A stretch of DNA of 64,000 nucleotides from Acidovorax benzenivorans (GTDB lineage: Bacteria; Pseudomonadota; Gammaproteobacteria; Burkholderiales; Burkholderiaceae_C), in NCBI RefSeq assembly GCF_028680575.1, contig NZ_JAPCKI010000009.1, positions 97,392-161,391 on the forward strand, written 5' to 3'. Under the pieces are notes generated by a model. The model was not told where the DNA came from. It searched no databases and was given only the letters and a program-made list of their open reading frames with translations. Shown in pieces: positions 1 through 9,330 of the stretch. Both the position numbers and the translations under genes were made by a program. Every line of letters begins with the position of its first letter. Within the stretch, counting starts at the first letter, position 1.

Positions 1-359
1 AAGTCGCCATTCCACCTCCGGTGATGCTCTACGTGCACGACTTTGGAGTTTGCTCGGAAGACCAGAACGAATTCGCCCTCATTCACTTCGGCAGGGAGTG
101 TGGTACGGCACTTGAACCAGCCAATTTCTAGCACCCGGCAGTTGCTCTCGCGGGTTGAGTACGGGCCAAAGGCGAACAGTTCATTCCAGTCCAGTGGGAG
201 TACGTTTGCCAGATCTACCTCGCGGACCTTCTCGGATCGAACCAACTTTCCGAGGGCTGTGCTGAACTCACCTGCTGGCTCGGCAGTAGTACAGGCGACG
301 AGTATTGGGAGGACGCTCGCAAGCGCCATGGCTCTTGCGAAATTCAGGAGTGGGTGCAT
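1..359 (-). CDS. putative lipoprotein, 3' end cut by window edge
   Basis: Reading the minus strand from the ATG at 359-357 gives an open frame of about 119 codons that runs off the left edge. It starts with a short positive N-terminus and a hydrophobic stretch ending in the lipobox-like LVAC (Cys about residue 22), so the product is probably an exported, lipid-anchored protein. The mature part contains LDWNELFAFGPYS and EGEFVLVFRANSKVVHVEHHRR and resembles no family I can name. The opposite strand also has a 108-codon frame here, but it lacks signal-peptide or domain character. Function unknown. Confidence 0.7.
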   Translation of the reverse strand, partial: MHPLLNFARAMALASVLPILVACTTAEPAGEFSTALGKLVRSEKVREVDLANVLPLDWNELFAFGPYSTRESNCRVLEIGWFKCRTTLPAEVNEGEFVLVFRANSKVVHVEHHRRWNGD

Positions 360-791
360 TGAGGTCTGACGTGATGTATCCCGCGAATCTTGCGAATTAA
401 GCTGGACTGCGCGGGATATTGTGGACACGGATTCCTCTTGAAATTGGCTTGCAGTCTGGGATTGGTTTCGATGTGCTGTGAAGGTATCTGGGTATAAAAA
501 TTCCTCGAAACCCGGCACGCCTCAGCCGAACAAACTATAGCTTGCGAAGTTGAAAGGCTGGGTGGCATCGACTCCAGTTCGAGGTGTGCACGGCGTCAAT
601 GACCGGATCGGGGAGAGGCGCTCACAGGCGCGCCTGGCGCCAAAGCCAACTGGCCTGCCGCGTGAATCGTCTAGTCCCTACGGCCGACTGAAGCCACGCT
701 GCGGGGCGCGGGCCTCTGCGTCATGTGCAGGCTCATTACGGTTTGGTCGCTTCACAAGCCCATCAACCCCCCCCGCCGCTCCCTCCAACCC
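360..791. other. intergenic, no gene seen
   Basis: About 430 bases separate the lipoprotein start from the 3' end of the EAL/GGDEF gene. The part next to the lipoprotein start is less GC-rich than the flanking genes and probably holds its promoter. I found no convincing coding frame, RNA gene or strong terminator. Confidence 0.5.
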
Positions 792-2669
792 CTACGCCGC
801 CAGCACGTCCTGCAACGCCCGCGTGGCGGCCAAGGCACCCAGGCTCGACTCGGTAAAGCCGCCGTGCAGCACTACCCCCGTGGCTGCCTGCTTTGCCTCG
901 TGTTTGGCCACCGCCGCCAGGTTAGCCACTTCTTCGGCATGCCGAAAACGGCCGGGTGTGATGCGCACCGCGCCAATGGCCAGCGTGGTGCACGGAAAGA
1001 ACCGCTGTACGCCATGCCGGTCCTCGGCGTGGATGCCGCCCGCCAGCCGGGCGCTGTCGTCAAACAGCGTGACGGCCTCGCGCGCAAACTCGTCCACGAT
1101 GTTCTTGCAGCGCTGCAGCCAGTTGCTGCTCTGGAAGATCAGCATGAAATCATCGCCGCCCACATGGCCCACAAAGTCGCGCCGTGCATCGCAATGTGCG
1201 GTGGCCAGGCGCGCCACCAAGCGGATCATCTGGTCGCCGCGCCAGTAGCCGTAGTGGTCGTTGAAGGGCTTGAAGTTGTTCAGGTCCGCATAGCAGGCCA
1301 CGAACTCGGCTCCGCTTTCCAGCAAGCGCTGGATGTGCAGGCTGATGGGAATGTTGCCAGGCAAAAAGGTCAGCGGGTTGGCGTGGCGCGCTGCCTCGAT
1401 GCGGGTCTCGGTCACGGCGCGCACCAGCTGGTCGCCCGTGCCCAGGCCCAGGTAGCGGCCGTTGTCGGTGACGATGTAGCCGTCGCTCAGGTAGCGCTGG
1501 TCCTGCGAGGTGAGGATGCCCACAAGCTGGTCCACATCGCAGTCCAGCTCGACCACACGCGGCGCCAGATTGGCAAACGCCAGGCAGGACTTGCGGCCAT
1601 GCACCTCGCGAAAGTACGGCGTGGCGTAGTGGTTCATGAACTGCTGGCGGTTGATGAGGGCCACCGGGCGCGACCCTTCCACCACCGCCAGCGCGTGCAG
1701 GTCCGTGTGCTGGCGGAACAAGGCCGCCACGGCATCGTTGCTGGTGGCAGGCGATGCGGTGGGTGCCTGCACCACCAGCAGGCTGCGCAGGATGCCCGGA
1801 CGCGCGGTCTGCCCCAGGTGCGGCAGCACGGCCACGCGGCGGTCGTGCATCACCTCCAGTGCCGCGTCGTCCACCGCCTCGCGCGGGGCCATGGCCGGGC
1901 GGCCCAGCAGCCAGCCCTGGCCCAGGGGGATGTCCAGGTCGCGCAGCGCGCGCAGGTCGTCGCGGGTTTCGATGCCTTCGGCGATGAGCTGGGTGCCAAA
2001 CACGTCGGCAATGCCTTTGATGGCCTGCAGCATCTGCAGGTTCTCGGGGTGGTCGCTGATGTCGCGGATGAAGTATTTGTCGATCTTCACGAAGTCGGGC
2101 TTCACCTCGGACCACAGCCTGAGGCTGGAGCGGCCATCGCCAAAGTCGTCCAGCGCCAGCCGCGCGCCGCAGGCATGCACGGCCTTGATGGCCTGGCGCA
2201 GCTGGGGCATGTCGGTCACGCGTTCGTGCTCGGTGATCTCCAGCACCAGCATGCGGGCGCTCAGGCCCAGGCTGCGCACGGTGTTGCCCAGTTCTGTGGC
2301 GCCGATCAGCTGGACGCCATGCACCAGGGCGTCGGCGCTGATGTTCACAAACAGCCGGCCGGGGGCGTCGTGGCGTCCCCATTGCTCCAGCGCGGTGAAA
2401 ACGCACAGCAGCTCAAAGTCCTGCAGGATGCCCTCGCGCTGTGCCAGGTCGAGCAGGTTGTCGGGGGTGTGCAAAGGGGTGTTCTGGGGGCCCCGGATCA
2501 GCGCTTCGTGCGCGTACACCTGGCCCTCGCGCAGGTCGGCCAGGGGCTGGAACACGCAGTACAGCCCGCCCTCACGCATCAGCCGCGCCAGGGGGCCGGT
2601 GCCATGGCGGGCGGCGGGTGACAGCAGCGCCATCATTGCCTCCAGTCGGCTCCATGGGGTGTTGTGCAT
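792..2669 (-). CDS. EAL-CBS-GGDEF protein (cyclic di-GMP turnover)
   Basis: This 625-residue cytoplasmic protein has an N-terminal EAL phosphodiesterase domain, a middle CBS-like part and a C-terminal GGDEF domain. The EAL catalytic set looks complete: EALIRG, LFVNIS, EITEHE, LALDDFGDG, VKIDKYFIR, IAEGIET and LGQGWLLG, so c-di-GMP hydrolysis is likely. The cyclase signature is the variant GGDDF (HVGGDDFMLIF), which could still be active or could act as a GTP sensor. The start at 2669 (MHNTPWS) is chosen because the frame upstream is low-complexity and an AGGGA lies about 11 bases before this ATG. No membrane segments are seen. It is divergent from the glycerate kinase gene. Confidence 0.88.
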   Translation of the reverse strand: MHNTPWSRLEAMMALLSPAARHGTGPLARLMREGGLYCVFQPLADLREGQVYAHEALIRGPQNTPLHTPDNLLDLAQREGILQDFELLCVFTALEQWGRHDAPGRLFVNISADALVHGVQLIGATELGNTVRSLGLSARMLVLEITEHERVTDMPQLRQAIKAVHACGARLALDDFGDGRSSLRLWSEVKPDFVKIDKYFIRDISDHPENLQMLQAIKGIADVFGTQLIAEGIETRDDLRALRDLDIPLGQGWLLGRPAMAPREAVDDAALEVMHDRRVAVLPHLGQTARPGILRSLLVVQAPTASPATSNDAVAALFRQHTDLHALAVVEGSRPVALINRQQFMNHYATPYFREVHGRKSCLAFANLAPRVVELDCDVDQLVGILTSQDQRYLSDGYIVTDNGRYLGLGTGDQLVRAVTETRIEAARHANPLTFLPGNIPISLHIQRLLESGAEFVACYADLNNFKPFNDHYGYWRGDQMIRLVARLATAHCDARRDFVGHVGGDDFMLIFQSSNWLQRCKNIVDEFAREAVTLFDDSARLAGGIHAEDRHGVQRFFPCTTLAIGAVRITPGRFRHAEEVANLAAVAKHEAKQAATGVVLHGGFTESSLGALAATRALQDVLAA

Positions 2670-2769
2670 GGCTGTTGTGGGTCCCTGAGCAAGGTGCTGA
2701 CGATACCTGTGGCGTGTGACAGACTGGTTACAGCAACGTGACTGGTACTGCCGCTGCACAATGCGCGGC

Positions 2770-4125
2770 ATGCACCCAGAAAACCAGCCAGCCAGCCCCT
2801 CCCTGCCGGACTACCGCACCCATCCCCGCGCTTTTCTGAAGGCGCTGTTTGATGCCGCCGTGCACAGCGCGCAGCCCTTGCATGGCATGCGCCAGTGGTT
2901 GCCCCAGCCGCCCAGTCGCGAGAGCGGGGGGCGCACCCTGGTGCTGGGCGCGGGCAAGGCGGGTGGCGCCATGGCCCAGGCACTGGAGGCCCTGTGGCCG
3001 CAGGACGCGCCCCTGTCGGGCCTGGTGGTCACGCGCTACGGGCATGTGCCGCCCCGGCCCGCGGGCGTGCCCCAGCGCATCGAGGTCGTCGAGGCTGCGC
3101 ACCCCGTGCCCGATGCGGCCGGGCTGGCTGCGGCGCAGTGCATCCTGGACCTGACCCAGGGGTTGACGGAGAACGACCTGGTCCTGTGCCTGATCTCAGG
3201 CGGGGGCTCGTCCCTGCTCACCTTGCCCTGCGATGGCGTGACGCTGGAAGACAAACAGCGCATCAACCGCGCTCTGCTCGACAGCGGCGCCCACATTGGT
3301 GAGATGAACTGCGTGCGCAAGCACCTCTCGCGCATCAAGGGCGGGCGACTGGCGGCGGCCTGTGCCCCGGCGCGCGTGGTCACGCTCACCATCAGCGACG
3401 TGCCGGGAGACGACCCCTCTGTGATCGCCAGCGGCCCCACCGTGCCCGATGCGACCACCTGCGCCGATGCGCTGGCCATTCTGGCGCGCTATGGCATCGA
3501 CGTGCCCCCGGCCATCCGCACCGCGCTGGAGGCGGGCGGCCTGGAGACACCCAAACCCGGCGACGCCCGTTTTGCCGGCCATGCGGTGCACATGATTGCC
3601 ACGCCCCAGCAGGCGCTGGAGGCCGCCGCCGCGCTGGCCCGTTCGGCGGGGCTGCCCGCGTATGTGTTGTCGGACGAGATCGAAGGCGAATCGCGCGAGG
3701 TGGGCAAGGTGCATGCGGCGCTGGCCCGTGCCGTGGCGCGGCGCGGCCAGCCGTTTGCGGCGCCGTGCGTGATCTTGTCGGGGGGGGAGACCACGGTCAC
3801 CGTGCGTCCGCGCGCTCAGGGCGTGCCCCGGGGGCGGGGCGGGCGAGCGGGCGAGTTTTGCCTGGGCCTGGCGCAGGCGCTGCAGGGCGAGCCCGCCGTG
3901 TGGGCGCTGGCGGCCGACACCGACGGCATCGACGGCAGCGAAGACAACGCGGGGGCCTTTGTGTGTCCTGACACATTGGCGCGCGCCGGCGCTGCAGGCC
4001 TGCGCATCGACGACCACCTGGCGCGCAACGACGCCTGGGGATTTTTTGCGGGGCTCGACGACCTGCTGGTCACCGGCCCCACACACACCAACGTGAACGA
4101 TTTCCGGGTGCTACTGATTTTGTAG
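2770..4125 (+). CDS. glycerate 2-kinase, MOFRL family
   Basis: The product (about 451 residues) phosphorylates D-glycerate to 2-phosphoglycerate, as GckA/TtuD-type enzymes do in glyoxylate, tartrate or serine metabolism. Evidence is the glycine-rich VLGAGKAGGAMAQAL near the N-terminus, CLISGGGSSLL in the middle and the C-terminal ALAADTDGIDGSEDNAGAF, all typical of the two-domain MOFRL family. The start could be 2761 (MRGMHP) or 2770 (MHPENQ); neither has a strong ribosome site. The last codons and the TAG stop lie inside a dispersed repeat (4111-4152), so the C-terminus RVLLIL is partly repeat-encoded. It converges on the porin gene. Confidence 0.9.
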   Translation: MHPENQPASPSLPDYRTHPRAFLKALFDAAVHSAQPLHGMRQWLPQPPSRESGGRTLVLGAGKAGGAMAQALEALWPQDAPLSGLVVTRYGHVPPRPAGVPQRIEVVEAAHPVPDAAGLAAAQCILDLTQGLTENDLVLCLISGGGSSLLTLPCDGVTLEDKQRINRALLDSGAHIGEMNCVRKHLSRIKGGRLAAACAPARVVTLTISDVPGDDPSVIASGPTVPDATTCADALAILARYGIDVPPAIRTALEAGGLETPKPGDARFAGHAVHMIATPQQALEAAAALARSAGLPAYVLSDEIEGESREVGKVHAALARAVARRGQPFAAPCVILSGGETTVTVRPRAQGVPRGRGGRAGEFCLGLAQALQGEPAVWALAADTDGIDGSEDNAGAFVCPDTLARAGAAGLRIDDHLARNDAWGFFAGLDDLLVTGPTHTNVNDFRVLLIL

Positions 4126-4152
4126 CTGCTCAGGCATATTGCACTGGCGCTT
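4111..4152 (+). repeat. dispersed TAGCTGCT...GCGCTT repeat, copy 1
   Basis: This A/T-biased block (CTACTGATTTTGTAGCTGCT, then ...GGCGCTT) has the same core as copies at 8593, 9276, 12674, 18107, 28303, 41580 and 44891. It supplies the stop codon of the glycerate kinase gene and leads directly into a terminator-like hairpin. Confidence 0.75.
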
Positions 4153-4193
4153 GGGGCCGCTGGGGCTTGAAAAAGGCCCCAGGCGCCATGTGC
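4141..4193. terminator. hairpin between convergent genes
   Basis: Arms at 4145-4158 (TGGCGCTTGGGGCC) and 4175-4188 (GGCCCCAGGCGCCA) pair along 14 bases with one G-U pair, and GCAC/GTGC extends the stem outward. It lies between the 3' ends of glycerate kinase and the porin and could end transcription from both sides, though long T-runs are missing. Confidence 0.65.
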
Positions 4194-4198
4194 AGGAC

Positions 4199-5239
4199 TC
4201 AGAACCGGTGGCGGATGCCCACGCCAAAGCTGTTGCCCTTGGTCTGGTTGGTGATGCGGTCGTTCATGGCCATCACGTACACATCCGTGCGCTTGGACAG
4301 GAAGTAGTCGTACCCCACGGTGAAGGTCTTGCGCGAGATGTCGGTGGCTGTCATCTTGGTCTGTGCCCACGATGCCAGCACCTTGCCTGTGGCGCCTGCA
4401 GGCACCGACACCCCCAGTTGTGTGGTCTTGGCCTTGTTGGTGGTGTTGTCGGCCTTGGCCTGGCCGTAGCTGGCAAAGGCCTTCACGATGGCAAAGTCGT
4501 AGGCGCCGCCCAGCATCCAGTCGGTCTTGGTGGTGCCCAGGTAGGTGCTGGGCACGGCGGGGTTGCTCATCTGGTCGCGCTCGTAAAAGCCGGTGACGGT
4601 GATGGGGCCGTTGAAGTACAGCGCGTTGATGCCCACGTTCTTCTTGCTGCTGTCGCCGGCGACCTCGCCAAACTGGTAGTGCAGGTTGGCGGTCAGCCCA
4701 CCCAGGTTGGGCGTGCTGTAGATGATTTCGTTGGACCAGCCCGTGTCGGACGGCGTGGTGGAACCCCAGCCCGTGCCGTTGAACAGGGGCACGTTCATGT
4801 GCAGGATCAGCGGAGCGAACGTGAACGAGTCGCCCAGCGGGTTCGACAGGATGGAAGGCAGAAAGTTGGGAGCCATACCGCGCCCCACGGTCACGGTGCC
4901 CCAGCTGTCGCTCAGGCCCACGTTGGCATCGCGCGAGAAGAAGGTGTCGTTGGCAAAGCGGCCTTGAATGCCGCTGTCCACCTTGATGAACGAGGTGAGC
5001 GCAAAGTTGGCCCTGAGCCCACCGCCCAGGTCCTCGGTGCCCTTAAACCCGAACCACGAAGTGGTCATGCCGCCGCTGTTGACCACCTTGCTGCTGCCAG
5101 CGTCACCGGCGTTTTTCATGGAGCCGACAAACACGTCGGTCAGGCCCATCAACTGGACCGAGCTTTGGGCCTGTGCCCCGGTGGTGCACAGCAGCGCGCC
5201 GCCGAGCGATAGAGACAGTGCGATCAGGTTTTTTTTCAT
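4199..5239 (-). CDS. Gram-negative porin, Omp32-like
   Basis: The 346-residue protein starts with a clear Sec signal peptide (MKKNLIALSLSLGGALLCTTGAQAQ) and ends in Phe (RHRF), as needed for outer-membrane beta-barrel assembly. The mature part begins SSVQLMGLTDVFVG and shows porin landmarks such as SWFGFKGTEDLGGGL, VTVGRG and YDYFLSKRTDVY. It belongs to the 16-stranded porin family of Comamonadaceae (Omp32 type), which lets small anions and metabolites cross the outer membrane. The start is set by the signal peptide and an AGGAA 8 bases before the ATG. The substrate cannot be told from sequence. Confidence 0.92.
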   Translation of the reverse strand: MKKNLIALSLSLGGALLCTTGAQAQSSVQLMGLTDVFVGSMKNAGDAGSSKVVNSGGMTTSWFGFKGTEDLGGGLRANFALTSFIKVDSGIQGRFANDTFFSRDANVGLSDSWGTVTVGRGMAPNFLPSILSNPLGDSFTFAPLILHMNVPLFNGTGWGSTTPSDTGWSNEIIYSTPNLGGLTANLHYQFGEVAGDSSKKNVGINALYFNGPITVTGFYERDQMSNPAVPSTYLGTTKTDWMLGGAYDFAIVKAFASYGQAKADNTTNKAKTTQLGVSVPAGATGKVLASWAQTKMTATDISRKTFTVGYDYFLSKRTDVYVMAMNDRITNQTKGNSFGVGIRHRF

Positions 5240-5306
5240 GGAGTCATTCCTGGGGATGAAATCGCCGGATGTCCGGCTGGTGCAAGAGGGAGTGGCGGCC
5301 CCCTGT

Positions 5307-5320
5307 TGCACCGTGGTGCA
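5307..5320. promoter_or_regulatory. operator-like palindrome in the porin/Crp-like intergenic region
   Basis: TGCACCGTGGTGCA consists of two 6-base arms around GT, 68 bases upstream of the porin start and upstream of the divergent Crp/Fnr-type gene. Further TGCA-containing fragments lie on both sides. A role as binding site for that regulator is inference. Confidence 0.35.
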
Positions 5321-5534
5321 CGGGTGGGGGCAGCCGGTGGTGCATCGCAAGTTCCATGCCCTGGTGAAACACCTTTTTACAACGCTGCTGAACCCTTCTG
5401 CACGCGCTCTTGCACGTTGGTGGCGCAGTTTTCGTGTGTTTTGGCGCAAACCTGGGGCGCGCGGGGCGGGCGAGATGGTGCGCCTTTGATGTGGCTCAAT
5501 GCCGCAGGCGCAGCCGCACGGCAAAGTGGTCTCC

Positions 5535-6158
5535 ATGCTGCCATCTACCCTTTTTTCTCTGCCCGCTGACACCGAGGTGATCGCTCCCGGCGAAGTGCTG
5601 CGCAGGCGCAACGAGGTGCTGACGACGGTGTTGCACCTCGAAAGTGGCCGCGTGCTGCGCGGTGTGCTGGACGACGGTTTTCTGCGCCACCAGTTGGGCG
5701 CGGTCGAGGGGCCGTTCTGGCTCGACGCCGCTTCGGCCCTGATGGGCCTGCCACTGCCGGTGGACATGGTGGCCGACACCCGCGTGCATGTGCGGCGCGT
5801 TCCCATCGAAGAGTTTCGCCGCAGCCTGGCCGCCATGCCCGCAAGCGCGCGCAGCCTGTTGCTGGACATGGCCCAGGGCTACCGGCAGCAGTCTGAACTG
5901 GCTGTGAGCCGCCTGGCACAAGACGCCGAATCGCGCTGCGCGCAATGGCTGCTGAACCATGCCCAGTCCGACCACAGCGGCGCCATGCAAGTGACCCTGC
6001 ACCAGCGCAAACGCCTGATCGCCGCCCAACTGGGCATCGCACCCGAGACCTTCTCGCGCGTGTTGCGCCACTTGCGGGAGCTGGGCCTGATCCACGGCAC
6101 CGGCAATGTGCTGGCGCTGCCCCAGCCGCGGGCATTGCAGTCGATGGCGGGCTGCTAG
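5535..6158 (+). CDS. Crp/Fnr-family transcription regulator
   Basis: The 207-residue product has an N-terminal cyclic-nucleotide-binding-like beta-roll (about residues 10-110), a long dimerisation helix and a C-terminal winged helix with QRKRLIAAQLGIAPETFSRV as helix-turn-helix. There is no Cys cluster as in Fnr, so oxygen sensing through an iron-sulfur cluster is unlikely. The start MLPSTLFSLP (5535) is preferred to an upstream ATG at 5499 because family homology begins there. It is transcribed away from the porin and may regulate the porin or itself. Confidence 0.85.
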   Translation: MLPSTLFSLPADTEVIAPGEVLRRRNEVLTTVLHLESGRVLRGVLDDGFLRHQLGAVEGPFWLDAASALMGLPLPVDMVADTRVHVRRVPIEEFRRSLAAMPASARSLLLDMAQGYRQQSELAVSRLAQDAESRCAQWLLNHAQSDHSGAMQVTLHQRKRLIAAQLGIAPETFSRVLRHLRELGLIHGTGNVLALPQPRALQSMAGC

Positions 6159-6442
6159 GGCCTCCTTTGCACAAACCGCCGCGCCGCGCGCATCTGTGGC
6201 GCCAGGCCGATGCGGCAAGGCCTGCTGCGTAGGGTCTTTTGGCTGCACACACAGCGCCGGGTGCCCTCCGCAGATCCCTGTCCTGCGCTTGCAGGCTCAG
6301 GGTTTTTCCTTGGCTTTTACCAAGGGTTCCACCCAGGCCCCTGGGCACAGGGCCTGCGTATATTCGTTGGGACATGTCTGTCGTGACCCGTCCCAATGCC
6401 CCATTCTGAGCGTGCCCACCAGCCTCCTGTGCGGGAGCGTCC
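6159..6442. other. intergenic, no gene seen
   Basis: This 284-base stretch between the Crp-like gene and the following cyclase has no convincing coding frame. It should carry the promoter of the downstream gene, but I could not fix one. Confidence 0.4.
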
Positions 6443-8563
6443 ATGACGCCGCCCCCCGCCCCTGCGGCTGCGCCGGACCCCGCGCCGGGCTGGCTGGTGC
6501 CCGGAGCACTGGTGCTGCGGCTCATGCTGGTGGCGGCGCTGGCGGTGGCCCTGTCGGGGTCCGTGGCGGCCTGGCTGGTAACGCGCGCCTCGGGGCAGGA
6601 GGCCATGCGCCGGATGGTGAGCCAGCAGACCGATGAGGTCGAAGTGGTGGCCCGGTTGCTGGCCAGCAAAATCGAACAAAGCCAGAAGGTGCTGCGCACC
6701 GTGGCTGCAGGCATCACGCCGGGCATGCTGGAGTCACCCTCGTCGCTGGAATGGCTGCTGCAGCAGGGCCTGCCCGCCGTGCAGTTCTTCGACACCATGC
6801 AGGTGGCCCGCGACAACGGCGAACTGCGCCTGAGCCTGCGCGCCGGGCAGCTGGAAAAAGCCGCCGACCTCGACCCCACTGAACGCGATGCCCTGCGCCG
6901 CACGCTGGTGGATGGCAAGCCGCTGGTGTCTGAGCTGATCACCGGGCGCACGGGCGAGGCGCGGGTCATGTTCACCATGCCGCTGCACCGCGAAGACGGC
7001 ACGGTCATGGGCGTGGTGGCCGGGGCGTTGCGCCTGCAGTCCCAAAGCCTGCTGCCGCCGTCCATGACGCTGCCTGCGCGCGATGACTCGCAGCTCATCG
7101 TCTTCACGCGTGATGGCACCATCCTGTCGCACTCCGACCCCACCCGCGTACTGGGCCAGGTGCGTGACGAAGTGGGCCTGGCTCCCGTGTACACGCGCTG
7201 GCAAAGCCAGGCCCAGCCTGTGGTGGGGCGGGGCATGACCCATGTGCAGTCCGACCACATCGTGAGCATGGCGGGCATGCCGCTGCCGCAGTGGATCGTG
7301 GCGCGGGTGAGCCAGTCGCAGGCGCTGCTGGCACCGCTGCGCGGCGCCCAGCGCGAAGCCTGGTGGCTGGCGGTGGCCAGCATGGCGCTGTGCATGCTGC
7401 TGGCCGTGGCCCTGATGGGCTGGATGGCGCAGCCCCTGGCGCAGCTCACCTTCAAGGCGCGCCAACTGCTCAAGACCAGCACGCGCCAGCGGCCAGAGAC
7501 AGAAATGCACTGGCCTCAGGCGGGGGGCGAGGTGGGGGACCTGGTGCGGGTGTTCCAGGGCCTGGTGCAGCAAGGCAGCCTGCAGCAGTCGCGCAAGGAC
7601 ACGGTGGTCGGCCAGTTTCAGGCCGTGCTGGACAGCGCCACAGTGGGCATCGTCATCACGCGCCACGGCATGCTGGAGGTGGTGAGCCACCAGGCCTGCG
7701 TGATGCTGGGCTACACCGCGCAAGAGCTGCAGGGCCGCCCCTCGCGCACCGTGTACGCCAGCGACGCGGACTATGCCCAGGTGGGCGACCGCGTGCGGGC
7801 CGAGGTGGCGGCGCACGGCGCGTTCGATGGCGACATCTGCTTTTTGCGCAAGGACGGCACCCCCGTGTGGGCCCGCGTGCAGGGCCGGGGCGTGCGCCCC
7901 GAGGAGGTGCACGGCGGCACCGTGTGGATCCTGGAAGACATCACCGCCGCGCGCGAGGCCCAGGTGCAGAAGTCCTGGGGCCGTATGCACGATGCGCTGA
8001 CGCAGCTGTATAACCGCGCCGCGTTTGACGAGCGTCTGGGCCAGTTGATGACCGAGCGGTCTGCCCGCCAGCGCGCTCCCGCTCTGGAAGAGGAGGGTGG
8101 CGAGGCCCAGGGCGACGGTGTGGTGCTGTTCCTCGACCTGGACCATTTCACCGTGGTCAACGACATTGCGGGCCACGACGCGGGCGACGATGTGCTGCGG
8201 CATGTGGCCCGTTTGCTGGTGTCCCATGTGCGCCAGATCGGTTGGGCGGCGCGTCTGGGTGGGGACGAGTTCGCGGTGGTGTTGCCCGGCTGTGCGCTGG
8301 CGCGTGGCCAGGCGGTGGCCGAGCAGCTGCGTGCGGCGGTGCGCGCGTGGGAGCCGTCGTACCAGGGGCGCAGTTTTACGCTGGGGGTGAGCATTGGGCT
8401 GGTGGTGCTGGATGCCAGCCTGCAGGATGTGCCGTCGGTGTTGTATGCGGCGGACATGGCTTGTTATGACGCCAAGCGGGCGGGGCGCAACCGGGTGGAG
8501 ACGCGGCATGCGCGGGATGTGTCGGTGACTTCTTCGGGGCGGATGGCGTTGGGGCCGGTTTGA
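6443..8563 (+). CDS. membrane PAS-GGDEF diguanylate cyclase
   Basis: The 706-residue protein probably makes c-di-GMP at the inner membrane. A first membrane helix (about residues 26-50) is followed by a periplasmic sensor region of CACHE type (about 55-300), a second helix (about 305-330), a HAMP-like linker, a PAS domain (about 385-510, VLDSATVGIVITRHG) and a GGDEF domain (about 520-690). The active site GGDEF is intact (ARLGGDEFAVVLPG). The product-inhibition RxxD site is not: the corresponding stretch reads RQIG, so allosteric feedback may be missing. The ligand of the sensor part is unknown. Confidence 0.9.
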   Translation: MTPPPAPAAAPDPAPGWLVPGALVLRLMLVAALAVALSGSVAAWLVTRASGQEAMRRMVSQQTDEVEVVARLLASKIEQSQKVLRTVAAGITPGMLESPSSLEWLLQQGLPAVQFFDTMQVARDNGELRLSLRAGQLEKAADLDPTERDALRRTLVDGKPLVSELITGRTGEARVMFTMPLHREDGTVMGVVAGALRLQSQSLLPPSMTLPARDDSQLIVFTRDGTILSHSDPTRVLGQVRDEVGLAPVYTRWQSQAQPVVGRGMTHVQSDHIVSMAGMPLPQWIVARVSQSQALLAPLRGAQREAWWLAVASMALCMLLAVALMGWMAQPLAQLTFKARQLLKTSTRQRPETEMHWPQAGGEVGDLVRVFQGLVQQGSLQQSRKDTVVGQFQAVLDSATVGIVITRHGMLEVVSHQACVMLGYTAQELQGRPSRTVYASDADYAQVGDRVRAEVAAHGAFDGDICFLRKDGTPVWARVQGRGVRPEEVHGGTVWILEDITAAREAQVQKSWGRMHDALTQLYNRAAFDERLGQLMTERSARQRAPALEEEGGEAQGDGVVLFLDLDHFTVVNDIAGHDAGDDVLRHVARLLVSHVRQIGWAARLGGDEFAVVLPGCALARGQAVAEQLRAAVRAWEPSYQGRSFTLGVSIGLVVLDASLQDVPSVLYAADMACYDAKRAGRNRVETRHARDVSVTSSGRMALGPV

Positions 8564-8592
8564 GGTGTTTTGGGCTGTATGTGCTTTTGGGA

Positions 8593-9304
8593 TAAGCGCT
8601 GGTAGCTATTGATTTTGTAGTGTTCGATCTGGTGACCTGATCATGAAGACCGTTCGGGCTGAGCCTGTCGAAGCCGGGGCGTGCTGATTTGAAAGGCGTG
8701 CTTGTGTTGAGGGCGGAGGCCGGGAGTCGCCCGGCATGCGAGTAACTTTCTTTTGTTTCGCCAAAAGAAAGTCACCAAAGAAAAGGCGACCCCCAGTCTG
8801 CGACCCCTTCGCTGCGCTACGGGGCAACCGCCCCGCCGCAGGCGCAGCCAGCAGGGGTGGGACAGCCGGACATCCAAACAGCCGAACAGCCATGCGGGCC
8901 ATTGCTTCGCTCGGCCCTACCTCGCGGGCGCAAGCGCCTCGCGCTGCGCAAACCTGGGCCGAGCGCAGCAAAGGCCCGTGTGGATGTCCTACTCCCTTTG
9001 CCCCTCTGGATGCGCCGAGGAGCGCAGGGTTTGGCGGATCAGGGCTCGCGATTGTTTGAGCGTAGTGAAACGAAGCGAGTTCGAGCGAGACCCCGTCAAA
9101 CCCGAGCACCGCAGGTTGCCCCGGCGCGAAGCGCAGGGGACGCAGACAGCGGGGTCGCCTTTCTTTTGGGTACTTTTCTTTGGCGAAGCAAAGAAAAGTA
9201 CCTCGCATGCCGGGCGACTCCCGGCCTCCGCCCTCACCAAAGGCATGCGGCTCAATCAGCGCACGCAACCAAAAACTACAAAATCAATAGCTACCAGCGC
9301 ATAT
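8593..9304. repeat. nested inverted-repeat element (about 0.7 kb), non-coding
   Basis: The element sits between the convergent 3' ends of the cyclase and xdhB. Outermost, 8596-8620 and 9276-9300 are perfect 25-base inverted repeats (copies 2 and 3 of the dispersed GCGCTGGTAGCTATT repeat). Further in, 8708-8742 and 9202-9236 match perfectly over 35 bases in inverted orientation. Each is followed inward by a hairpin (8745-8755/8762-8772 ACTTTCTTTTG, and 9169-9182/9189-9202). The similarity continues inward for roughly another 80 bases. Open frames across it on both strands are by-products. It looks like a dispersed composite repeat, not a gene. Confidence 0.8.
8650..8673 (+). repeat. widespread GGGCTGAGCCTGTCGAAG repeat
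   Basis: The short motif GGGCTGAGCCTGTCGAAG, with flanking bases, is one I know as a dispersed intergenic repeat in many proteobacteria. Here it lies inside the left half of the nested inverted-repeat element. Confidence 0.5.
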
Positions 9305-9330
9305 CCCACTACCGCAAGCAGCCAAAAACA

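Noticed and set aside
344..568. 74-residue minus-strand frame overlapping the lipoprotein start
   Set aside because: No motif, no good ribosome site, and it overlaps a better supported gene start.
723..2621. 632-residue plus-strand frame opposite the EAL/GGDEF gene
   Set aside because: It is the His/Gln/Val-rich antisense image of a well supported gene. GC-rich DNA gives many such long shadow frames, also at 5545-7482, 6734-8509, 18196-19791 and 43446-44843.
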